From Pithys albifrons albifrons (lineage: Eukaryota; Chordata; Aves; Passeriformes; Thamnophilidae): a stretch of DNA of 64,000 nt. The stretch spans positions 32,004,616 through 32,068,615 of the forward strand of contig NC_092467.1 in NCBI RefSeq assembly GCF_047495875.1. Reading direction: 5' to 3'. The notes under the pieces were generated by a model. It was not told the DNA's origin. It saw nothing but the letters and a program-made list of their open reading frames with translations, and searched no databases. A program made the translations under genes and the position numbers. Below, piece by piece: positions 22,001-34,000 of the stretch. Each line of letters opens with the position of its first letter. Within the stretch, counting starts at the first letter, position 1.

Positions 22001-25000
22001 AAACATTAATTTTTAGTGGTGGAAAAAACCCCAATTTTTTACAGATTTTTTTTTTTTTTACATTTCTGGTTTGAATTCTGACAGAAATGAAGGATTTTTT
22101 TTAGGGTTTTTTTTAAGGTTTTTTTTTTTCCTCTGGCTTTGAAAGGTTCCTGATAAAAGGAGAATCTTCAAACAATGGCCCTGACAGGAAAGGGCAGCAA
22201 AGGAAAAGAGGGAATTGCAGGGAGAGGAAAAGCAGGGAAATATTTCAGGATTTCATTGTCAGCAGAGTCTCCTGGTAGAGAAAAACAGCCCTGGGGGGAG
22301 ATTTTATTAGTGAGAAAATGCCTGGCATGGAAAGGGGGGATTGATGGAGAAAAATGGGATGGAAATGAGTTGGGTTTTTTGGTTTGTTTTTGAGAAATAC
22401 TTGGTGAAATGAGAAGTTTTCTGCTGCTGAGGAACAACAGGTTTGGTTCTCACCTCCCTTCTGGAGGGGTTTGAAGGTCTGGGAGAGCATCACACACCAC
22501 GTTGGGTTGGGTTGGGTTGGGTTGGGTTGGGAGGGACCTTCAACTCCCCCAGTGCCACCCCTGCCATGGCACTGGTGCCCATTCCTGTGAAAATGGAGAC
22601 TCCAAACCCAGTTCTGTTGCCCATTCCTGTGAAAATGGACATTCCAAACCCAGTTTTGTTGCCCATTCCTGTGAAAATGGACACTCCAAACCCAGTTTTC
22701 TTGCCCATTCCTGTGAAAATGGACACTCCAAACCCAGTTTTTTTGCCCATTCCTGTGAAAATGGACACTCCAAACCCAGTTTTCTTGCCCATTCCTGTGA
22801 AAATGGACACTCCAAACCCAGTTTTCTTGCCCATTCCTGTGAAAATGGACATTCCAAACCCAGTTTTGTTGCCCATTCCTGTAAAAACAGACACTCCAAA
22901 CCCAGTTTTGTTGCCCATTCCTGTGGAAATGGACACTCCAAACCCAGTTCTGTTGCCCATTCCTGTGAAAATGGACACTCCAAACCAGTTTTGTTGCCCA
23001 TTCCTGTGAAAATGGACATTCCAAACCAGTTTTAATGGAGAAAGAGGCCCAGGGGACCTTCATTAGAAGCTTCCAAGGTGCTCACCAGAAGATCTGCACA
23101 CACCTGACCAGGAATGTCACAACTTTATAACCTCTCTAGTAATTTCCATATGAGATATCAACAACCAACCATGATCTTCATTTCCCTCTGTGCCCCACCC
23201 ATGGGGGTCCTCAGAACTGCCCCTTGGAGATGTTCCAGGACCTCCAGGCCTTCTCCTTGTGTTTTGTCTTCTTGCTGTCTACAAGTGGCTCCTCACAAAC
23301 ACCCTGGCCCTGGCAGGGCATGACCAAGCTCACAATTTGTGGGAAAGAGCTTTAGGAACTCCCTGAAGGGATGTTGGACCCGGGGGGGGGGTTGGTCTCT
23401 TCTCCCAGACAACCAACAGTAGGACAAGAGGGCACAGGAAAGGTTTGGGTTGAATATCAGAAAAAAATTCTTTGCAGAGAGAGTGCTCAGGGATTGGAAT
23501 GGGCTGCCCAGAGAGGGGGTGGATTCTCCACCCCTGGAGGTGTTTAAGGTGAGATTGGATGTGGCACTGAGTGCCATGATCTGGTAAAGGGAGTGGAGTT
23601 GGCCCAAGGGTTGGACTTGATGATCTCAGAGGGCTTTTCCAACCCAATCCATTCTGTGATTCTATGGATGTGGCACTGAGGGAGAATCCACCACTTCTTG
23701 ATCCAACCCCTCAGTGCCCTGGGCTGGTGATCACAGTGGGGTTGGATCAAGGGTTGGACTTGATGATCTCAGAGGTCTCTTCCAACCCAACTGAGAAGGG
23801 CAACGAGGCTGGAGAAGGGACTGGAGCACAAGCCCTGTGGGGAGAGGCTGAGGGAGCTGGGGGTGTTCAGCCTGGAGAAGAGGAGGCTCAGAGGTGACCT
23901 CAGCACTGTCTGGAACTGCCTGAAGGGAAGTTCTGGCCAGGTGGGGGTTGGTCTCTTCTCCCAGGCACTCAGCAATAGGACAAGGGGGCACGATGGGCTC
24001 AAGCTCTGCCAGGGGAAATTGAAGTTGGAGATGAGAAAAATTCTTTGCAGAGAGAGTGCTCAGGGATTGGAATGGGCTGCCCAGAGAGGGGGTGGATTCC
24101 CCATCCCTGGAGGTTTTTCAGCTGAGCTTGGCCGTGGCACTGAGTGCCATGATCTGGTAAAGGGACTGGAGTTGGAGCAAGGGTTGGACTTGATGATCTC
24201 GGAGGGCTTTTCCAACTCAATCCATTCTGTGATTCTATTGCTGTGCTTTAAACTGATTTTTGGGGAGGTGTTTTGTCCCTTCCAGACCCTTTCAATCAAG
24301 GAATCTGCTCTCATTCCCTTGAACTAAAGAGGTTTTTTTACTCCTTTTCCCTTCCCAGAAGCTCCTGAGGGCTGAGCTGGGCTCTGTGCTGGCTCCTGCC
24401 ATCAGCAGAATGTTAATTGTGTTGGAGCTGCAGAGCTTTTATTCCTGGGGTAAACACAGGAATTCAACTTGGAGAATCCTGCATGAGGTTTGTAGTTCTG
24501 GAGACTTAAAAAAATGTCTTTACTTGGGGAGTTCAAAAATGCCTTTACTTGTACAATTAAAGACATTTTCTAACTCCCCAAGAAAAAAAAAAAACCTTTC
24601 TAAGTCTCCAGAACATTTTTTTTCTGCTGCTCCTTCTGGGGAACACCAAAATATGTTCCCATTGATATTTTTTAGTGGAGATTCTGTCAGAGAAGAGCTG
24701 AAAATTCAACTTCCCTGGGTTTTTTTTGGGGATGAGAACTGAGGGGTCAGCAGCTCATCAGATGTGATGCTAAAGAGAAGGGCTCTAAGAAGCTCTTTTA
24801 TAATGAGCAATTATGTTCAGTAGTTCCCTTTTTTTTTTTTTTTAATCCTGACTGGTTGTGCTGTTCTTTGAAGATTAATTAGTTAATGATTTGAGTGTGC
24901 TTTGAAGATGGAAAGTGGGATCTGGAAGTGCTAAGTGTTATCATATCTCACTCCCTTTGAAGTTTTATGAACTATCCCACAAGGGCTTTGCTTCCTGCAA

Positions 25001-28000
25001 GTCCTTTTTGCCTTCTGAGATATTTAGAATTAGACAGAGGGATCTTTGTTGTCATGGAAATGCTTTCCAGCTTTGCTTTGGGGTCTACTGCAGGTGGAGG
25101 GCACTGAGGGTTCTCAGGGACTTGGCAGTGCCAGCTCATGCCAGTCTGTGTCCAGAATTCAGGATTTCTGTGTTTGGAAGACTTGGGTTCTTGGCTTCCT
25201 TCTCCCAGGGCTGGGTGTGGATTTAGTGCTGATGCTCAATTTGGAACAGCAAAGTCATGACTTGATGATGCAGAATTGTGGAATCACAGCCAGAGGTTGG
25301 GTTGGGTTGGGTTGGGTTGGGAGGGACCTCAAAGCCCACCCAGTGCCACCCCTCCCATGGACAGGGACACCTCCCACTATCCCAAGTTGCTTCAACGTGG
25401 CCTTGGACACTCCCAGGGCTGGGACAGCCACAGCTTCTCTGGGCACCTGTGCCAGGGCCTGCCCACCCTCCCAGCCAGGAATTCCTTCCCAATATCCCAC
25501 CTATCCCTGCCCTCTGGCAGTGGGAAGCCATTCCCTTTGTCCTGTCCCTCCATCCCTTGTCCCAAGTCCCAATCCAGCTCTCTTGGGCACTGGGAGGGGC
25601 TCTCAGGTCACAAATCATGGAATGAACTGGGTTGGAAGAGACCTCTGAGATCATCAAGTCCAACCCTTGATCCAACCCCACTGTGATCACCAGCCCAGGG
25701 CACCGAGTGGGGCACAGAGTGGGGCACTCTGTGCCCTGGGCTGGTGATCACAGTAGGGTTGGATCAAGACATGGTGGATTCTCACTCAGTGCCCTGGGCT
25801 GGTGATCACAGTGGGGTTGGATCAAGACATGGTGGATTCTCTGTCCCTGGAGGTGTTTCAGAGGACACTCAGTGCCACATCCAGTCCCTTCTCCAGCCTC
25901 GTTGCTCTTCTCTGGCCCCGCTCCAGCCCCTCAATGTCCTTCCTGAGCTGAGGGGCCCAGCCAGGAATTCCTTCCCACTCTCCCACCTATCCCTGCCCTC
26001 TGGCAGTGGGAAGCCATTCCCTGTGTCCTGTCCCTCCATCCCTTGTCCCCAGTCCCTCTCCAGCTCTCCTGGAGCCACTTCAGGCCCTGGAAAGGGCTCT
26101 CAGGTGTCCCTGGATCCTTGTCCTCTCCTGGTGACCCTCCAGCTCTCCCAGCCTGTCCCATCCCAGAGGGGCTCCAGCCCTGGAGCATCTCCAGGACCTC
26201 CCTGGAATTGTTCTAAGAGTTCCTCCACATCTGGTTTGCTTTGGGCTCCCCAGATGTGCTTTGAGTCAGAACAGGGAGGTGGGAACCTTCTTAACTTGCA
26301 CAAATCACCCAAACCTGCCCAGAAAATGAACAATTAATTGACTTTTTGAGTTAAAAGCAGGGGAAGAAAAGGTTTTTCAGCCGTGGCTTGTGTGCTGTGG
26401 TCACAGGAAAAGGAGAAAAAGGGGGGAAAAATCAGATTTAGGATGAAATTGGTTGTCTCTGGAGAGGGTGTTTTGAACTGACTGAAGGAAACGTGAGGAG
26501 ATGTTGTGAAAAGGGATATTTGTGTGCAGAGAGAGGCACTGAGGGCTGGGGAGAGTTGGAGTTTCAAGCCCAGTTGTTTTGTGGGCAAAATGAACACTTT
26601 AAAATCCAGATCCTCCCATGGGGCAAATAAAATACAAGTGGTGGCCTTGTGGGAAAAGAGAAGTTTATCTTTAATATAGTAAGGATTAAAAAAAAAAAAA
26701 AACAACAAACCAAACCCTTTAAATTGTAAACTCTTTTATTTCAGTGCTGTTGCTAAAATTAAACTGGACAAGTTATTTCATCCAGGCTTGAACTGAGTCG
26801 GGTTTGAAAATACATTTTTTAGGTTCTGTTGCTCTTGAGATAAACATAAATTCCTGAAATTCAGCCCCTTTTTTTATACAAAACAACTGCCAGGCTTCCC
26901 CCCCCACCCCCCAACTATGAAATCCTGATGGATGGAAATAAAAAAGGGGGATATAAATGGTTTAGAGTCTCATGGTCCTCCTGCCATGGTGTGGAGCAGC
27001 AGCTGGGAGGAAAACAGGAGGAGTGTTTGGAGATGAATCTCTGGTGGTTCTTGGGCCACCATGACATGAAATTCTTCAAAGCCACACTCAAGCCAAGCTG
27101 CATTTTTGCCCAGACCCCACCAGTGCCAACCCAGCCCTTCCACCCACAAAATCCTGTGGCAAAGAGGAGAAGGGAAACCCAAAGACAGAAGTTTTGTTTT
27201 CCTGGGGAATTCCTGGAGAGGATCTCGTGGTCACAGCCAGTCTGGGAAACCTGAGAAGGTGCTAAACCATGAGGGGGGTTGAGCTCAGACTGTGCTCACG
27301 GTGGGTGTGGTGGTGTAGAATGTCTGGCTGAGGTTTGAACTGTGCCCTGCAGGCATTTCCAACCCAAACATTGACATCTTTGAGAGTGCAGGAGATGAGA
27401 GTGGCCTGTTGGCAGTGCCCAGGGAATGCCCAAGGGAATTGCTCAGCAGAAGGTGAAGCCCTGGGTGGAAATCAGAGCCCTCTCTGGTTCTGCAACCAGA
27501 GAACATGAAGGGAGAAATGGCAAGGAGGTATTTTTTTAATGCACTTGAAGCTGATGGGAAGATGATCCACTTCAAAGTTCAAACTAAAGGATTCAAACCC
27601 TCAGGTTTGAAGCAGAGTTGGTGTCTTGCCCTGAGTGGACTCTAATCCTGTTCCTGCCCTGGTGGGAGGGGGTTTTGCCTCCCAGTCCCTCCCTCCTGGG
27701 AATGTTTCTCCTTCTGTTTGAATGGTCTCAGCTGCCTGGCATCACTGGTGTGGCATAGCTGGTGATGCCATGGGGTGAACACCCATCCCTTTGTCTCTCC
27801 AGGCTGGCAGGGACAGCAGACAAAGCTCCAGGTGGCAGGTGGGACATTCCTGCAGAAATCCCAGAGCCCATGGGATTTATTCCCTGAAAGTGGCAGGGGG
27901 GTGGAATGAGATGGCCTTGAAGGTCCTTGCCAAGCCAACCCATCCTGGCATTCTGTGCCACCTCTGCCTGGGGTGATTCCAACACAATTTCTGCAGGATC

Positions 28001-31000
28001 TCAGCACTCCATGGGCTTCCTCTGGTGTGTTAAAGACCTGCTGAAGTTCTCAGGGCAGGGGGTCCCACCCTGAGGGAGCTGCTTTGGTTGGGTCTTGGAT
28101 TTGGTGCTGCTTTGTGGTTTCATTAATCCAACCAGTTCTGTCATGTGGAGTTCTTTAATTGCTGTTGTTGTTTGTGTTAATTGGTGGTTCCTCAGAGATT
28201 ATTTTAATGAGAAAGGACATTTTAAGGATTATGAACATGGCCTATAAATACAGGAGGGTTTGAGATCTGCTCCAATCTTTGTGTTCTGACCTTGGTTTCT
28301 GCTTCACTGCCCGACTTGGGCACAGTCATTGAGTGTCTTCATTGCCACTTCTTGTCCTCGTGTTGAGTGACCAAAGTGCCACCTGAAAGGGCTCTGAGGG
28401 CCTGGAGGAGCATGGCAGGGTGGCTGCTGAGAGCTGCTGGTGGCCTTCTGACCTTCAGGAGCTTTGCAGGAGGAATTTCCTCCTGGAAAGGGTGGGCAGG
28501 CACTGGCAGGGGCTGCCCAGGGAGGGTTGGAGTGCCCAGCCCTGGAGGTGCCCAAGGCAGGACTGGCCGTGGCATTCAGTGCTCTGGGCTGGGGGACAAG
28601 GTGGGCATCGGGCACAGGGTGGGCTCCAGGGGCTGGGAGGGCTTTGCCAAGATGGGCATCAGGCACAGGGTGGGCTCCATGGGCTGGGAGGGCTTTGCCA
28701 AGGTGGGCATTGGGCACAGATTGGGCTCCAGGGGCTGGGAGGGCTTTGCCAAGGTGGGCATTGGGCACAGGTTGGGCTCCAGGGGCTGGGAGGGCTTTGC
28801 CAAGGTGGGCATCGGGCACAGGGTGGGCTCCAGGGGCTGGGAGGGCTTTGCCAAGATGGGCATCAGGCACAGGGTGGGCTCCATGGGCTGGGAGGGCTTT
28901 GCCAAGGTGGGCATCAAGCACAGGGTGGTCTTGATGGGCTGGGAGGGCTTTGCCAAGGTGGGCATCAAGCACAGGGTGGTCTTGATGGGCTGGGAGGGCT
29001 TTGCCAAGGTGGGCATCAAGCACAGGGTGGTCTTGATGGGCTGGGAGGGCTTTGCCAAGGTGGGCATCGGGCACAGGGTGGGCCGGGAGGGCTTTGCCAA
29101 CCTCAAGGATTCTGGAATTCTGTGGTCTGGATAACATGAATGGAAAACTTGGAGAAATTCCCAAGTGCCAGGGGTGGGAGCTGTACCTGCCCATCTGGGA
29201 GCTGTACCTGCCCATCCTGACAGAGACAGGAGAGCAGAAGGAACAAAAGGGGGAAGATTCCCCCTATTTTTCTTACCCTTTTCACCTCTTTCTCTGCAGT
29301 GAGTTGTCCCTTGAGCTGCACTTGCAAAAAATTATTTTTTTATTAAATGTTCCCATAGACCTTTTAATCCCAGAATCCCAGACTGTTCTGGGTTGGAAGG
29401 ACCCACAAGGATCATCAAGTCCAACTCTCAAGTCAATGTCCCACAGAGGGGATTGAACCCATGACCTTGGTGTTGTTACAACCAAGTTTGAACCAACTGA
29501 GAAGTCAGAACATGCAATGGCAGAGCTGGAAGCTGTTTAATTAATTTGGAGTTATTTCAGTGGAAAGAACACCTGATTTTTTTTTTAACAGTTGGGGTTT
29601 TTTCCTTCAGGGAAATGGTGTTTTTTAACAGTTGGGTTTGTGTCTTCAGGGCAATGTTGGCAGTGTGTTTATGATTCTATGTAGGTACAGATATGTAGAA
29701 CCTCTGAAGTTTAACTGTTTTCCAAGAAGTCAAGGCCAGAGCAAGGCAGGAAGAGATTAAGGCCATTATATATAAAATGTAGGTTCAGGAACTGTCATCA
29801 CATATTGACCACAATCTGTCCAACCCAGTGTTGTGTTTCCAGAAGATTCAGCTGTTGGCAAAGTGGCCATGAAGCTTTGTGAGTCCTCAGGTGGAGCAGG
29901 TTGTGGGATCCTGCTTCTTCTCCAGGAGAGCTTGGGAATAACCAGAGCCACCCCCCCAGCTCTGACCTGCCTCTCTGACTCTGCCTCACTTCTCCTTGTT
30001 CTTCTCCACCCTCCAGTTCTTGCTGACAACCTCAAGTCCAACCCAGGCATCAAGTGGCAGTATTTCAGCTCAGAAGAAGGCATTTTCACCGTGTTCCCAG
30101 CCCACAAGTTCCGCTGCAAGGGCAGCTACGAGCACCGCAGCAGGTACGCTCTGTCTGCTCCCATTTTCCTGGCAAAAGCATTCCCGCTGCGTTCCTCAGC
30201 TTTCCTTTCAGCCCTGGGCTCTGCCAAGCTGACAACATCCAGGAGGAACTCCTGGAGTCCCTCCTGATGGAGTGAGAGTCCCTCCTGTTGGAGTGAGTCC
30301 CTCCTGTTGGAGTGAGTCCCTCCTGATGGAGTGAGTCCCTCCTGATGGAGTTGAGTCCCTCCTGATGGAGTTGAGTCCCTCCTGATGGAGTTGAGTCCCT
30401 CCTGATGGAGTTGAGTCCCTCCTGTTGGAGTGGGAGTGAGTCCCTCCTGTTGGAGTGGGAGTTGAGTCCCTCCTGATGGAGTGAGAGTCCCTCCTGTTGG
30501 AGTTGAGAGTCCCTCCTGATGGAGTCGAGTCCCTCCTGATGGAGTGAGAGTCCCTCCTGATGGAGTGAGAGTCCCTCCTGATGGAGTGGAGTCCCTCCTG
30601 TTGGAGTGGGAGTCCCTCCTGATGGGGTGAGTCCCTCCTGATGGAGTGGGAGTCCCTCCTGATGGAGTTGAGTCCCTCCTGATGGGGTTGAGTCCCTCCT
30701 GATGGGGTGAGTCCCTCCTGATGGGGTTGAGTCCCTCCTGATGGAGAGTGAGTCCCTCCTCATGGAGTTGAGTCCCTCCTCATGGAGTTGAGTCCCTCCT
30801 CATGGAGAGTGAGTCCCTCCCCATGGAGCAACTCCTGAGTGCCCTGGGCTGGTGATCACAGTGGGGTTGGATCAAGGGTTGGACTTGATGATCTCAGAGG
30901 TCTCTTCCAACCCAGCTGATTCAATGATTCTGTGCTGCCAACAGTGGTCCCACACACTGCTGCTGCTTCAGCAAAGTTGTGCATTCCTGGCTCAAAGCAC

Positions 31001-34000
31001 TTGCTGGGGCAGAGGGAGAAGCTCCTGATTTGGGTTAAAACATCAGCAAGAGGATGAGAGCGAGGGCCATTTCCAGATGTTCAGGTTCTCACTTGGTTTC
31101 CCAGCAGAAGTTTTCATGAAGGCAAAACCCCCTGCTCCAATTCCTGGTTTCCTTGTGGTTATCTGGGGTATTTTTGATGTTCCTGGCTGTTCTCAGGGTG
31201 TCTGGTGCCAATGGTTTGGGTTTTGTTCTTCCTCAGACCCGTCTACGTCTCGACTGTGCGCCCTCAGTCCAAGCACATCGTGGTCATCGTGGACCACGGG
31301 GCCTCTGTCACGGAGACTCAGCTGCAGATCGCCAAGGATGCTGCCCAGGTCATCCTCAGCTCCATAGATGAGCATGACAAGGTGAGGTGTCCCCAGGCCA
31401 GGAGCTCTCCTTGGTCCCAGCCGTGCTCGGGGTTGGTGTTTCCCATCCCGAGCGGTGGTTTGAACTTGGTGTTCATGCACTCCTTGTGTCCCTGCTGTGC
31501 CTCTGAGGGCTGGTGGGGACCTGAGGTCACCTCTGGCAGCCCTTCTGCTGCAGGGGAAACATGGAGTGGATCCACAGACTGGGAAACAGGTGAAAAGGGA
31601 AAAGATTTTCTTCCAAGGGAAAATGTTGTTTGTAATTCCTAAAGGCTCCTTCATCTCAGGAGACTTTGGGTGCTGGTCAGCTGTGGGATACAGGGAGGAG
31701 GACCATGCTCTGAGCCTGAGGACCTGGCAAGTTCTAAGTTGCTTTGAGCAACTCATTTTACCCCTAAGCCTGTCCTTTTCCTTTGAGAAAATGGAAATCA
31801 GTTGTTCTGCTGCCACAGTGGGGTGAGCTGAAATATTATTAGAGCCAGGAGGTTTGGAGTTTATTTCTTGCTCTGCCACAGACACTCAATGACAGGAATT
31901 AACAGGAAGCTCAACAGGAGCCACCAGTGTGCCCAGGTGGCCAAGAAGGCCAATGGGATCCTGGCCTGGATCCAAACTAGCGTGGCCAGCAGGGCCAGGG
32001 CAGTGACCCTTCCCCTGGACTCTGCCTTGGGGAGGCCACACCTTGAGTGTTGTGTTCAGTTCTGGGCCCCTCAGCTGAGGAAGGACATTGAGGGGCTGGA
32101 GCGGGGCCAGAGAAGAGCAACGAGGCTGGAGAAGGGACTGGATGTGGCACTGAGTGTCCTCTGAAACACCTCCAGGGACAGAGAATCCACCATGTCTTGA
32201 TCCAACCCCACTGTGATCACCAGCCCAGGGCACAGAGTGATCACAGTGGGGTTGGATCAAGGGTTGGGCTTGATGATCTCAGAGGTCTCTTCCAACCCAA
32301 CTGGGAAGAGCAACGAGGCTGGAGAAGGGACTGGAGCACAAGCCCTGTGGGGAGAGGCTGAGGGAGCTGGGGGTGTTCAGCCTGGAGAAGAGGAGGCTCA
32401 GAGGTGACCTCAGCACTGTCTGGAACTCCCTGAAGGGAAGTTCTGGCCAGGTGGGGGTTGGTCTCTTCTCCCAGGCACTCAGCAATAGGACAAGGGGGCA
32501 CGATGGGCTCAAGCTCTGCCAGGGGAAATTGAAGTTGGAGAGCAGAAAGAAATTCTTTGCAGAGAGAGTGCTCAGGGATTGGAATGGGCTGCCCAGAGAG
32601 GGGGTGGATTCCCCATCCCTGGAGGTTTTTCAGCTGAGCTTGGCCGTGGCACTGAGTGCCATGATCTGGTAAAGGGACTGGAGTTGGCCCAAGGGTTGGA
32701 CTTGATGATCTTGGAGGTCTTTTCCAACCCAATCCATTCTATGATTCTCTGATAATGGCAATGAGAAAGTCACTTAACCTGTACTTTTTTTGAGTACAAA
32801 TTACAACCAGAGGCCCTTGAGGTGCTTCTGCAGGACCACCAGAAGTCTCCAGTTTGGTCTTTACTTTTAGTTCCTCTCTGCTGGTGGGACCTTGATCATC
32901 CTTTGGGTTTTCTCTTTGGAGCAGGAAGGGAGTTGCAGTCAAATCAAGCTGAAGAACAAGGGATGGTGATAATCTTTGCCTTAAGTCTTCTCATTAACGG
33001 CATGGGGAAAACCACTTGGAACTTGTGTGATTTCAGAGAGATGGGATAGTGTAAAATAACCCTTATGGTTCAGCAGGATCAGTGGCACTTAAATTGAAGT
33101 GTCCCAAGTGTTTGTCTTCATATTGAGGACACACTTAAGACTCATGTTCCTGGGTCAGCAGCTCAGGGGTTATGAAACCAGTTCCACAGGTGTGGAATTG
33201 CTGCTGAATTCTGGGCCTGCTTGGCATCAGTCATGGTTTAGAAGGAATTATTCCCCTCACTTAATAAGACTGGGGTGTTATGTGTGTATTAATGCAAGTG
33301 CTACCCCCACAGGCCTTGAATTATTTACAGGATACAAACTGATGGTGAAATTGGCTTTTTAGGACTGAAATGTTAAAACAACAGACTGTTACTTGGCCTG
33401 GGAAAAGTTCTTAGAGGGGTTGTTTGTTCTATTAGCTCAGTTGGTTCAAACCTGGTTGTAACAATGCCAAGGTCATGGGTTCAATCCCGTATATGGGCCA
33501 TTGACTTAAGAGCTGGACTCGATGATCCTTGTGGGTCCTTCCAGCTCAGAATAGTCTGTGAGTCTGTGAATGGGTTGGGAAGGACCTTAAAGCTCATCCA
33601 GTACCACCTCCTGCCATGGACAGGGACACCTCAGTTGGTTAAAACTTGGTTGTAACAATGCCAAGGTCATGGGTTCAATCCCCTGTGTGGGCCTTTGACT
33701 TAAGAGTTGGACTCGATGATCCTTGTGGGTCCTTCCAGCTCAGAATAGTCTGGGATTCTGTGATGTCAAGCTTTTTCATTTTCTGCAGCACTCCACTTTT
33801 CTCCAGGCACTCCAGGCTGTCCTCAAAGTGCTTTCTGCTGCTTCTTCTCCCAGTCAGCCCTGGCTCTCTGGGGCTCCTGCCCAGCCCAGTGCATGACCCA
33901 TGTGCAGCAGCAGAGTCAAACTGACTTCACCCCAGGAACAAAGAGCAAAAGTCTCTTTTCCTTGACTCCACCAGAAGCCTAATCCCTTTCAAATTCGATG

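Larger units (their letters stand above)
20190..30016 (+). other. Intron b-c, 9.8 kb
   Basis: Holds a homopyrimidine tract, a segment paralogous to 6430-6790, a 42-bp array, several CR1 fragments on both strands, an imperfect hairpin, a CR1 with a nested 51-bp array and one SINE on the - strand. No recognisable content in 21311-21939, 23036-23330, 24615-25270, 26220-27885, 27958-28460 and 29500-30016. Confidence 0.9.
30144..31236 (+). other. Intron c-d
   Basis: A 19-20 bp minisatellite fills 30262-30830 and a CR1 tail follows at 30836-30945. The remaining 290 bp before the acceptor show nothing recognisable. Confidence 0.9.
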
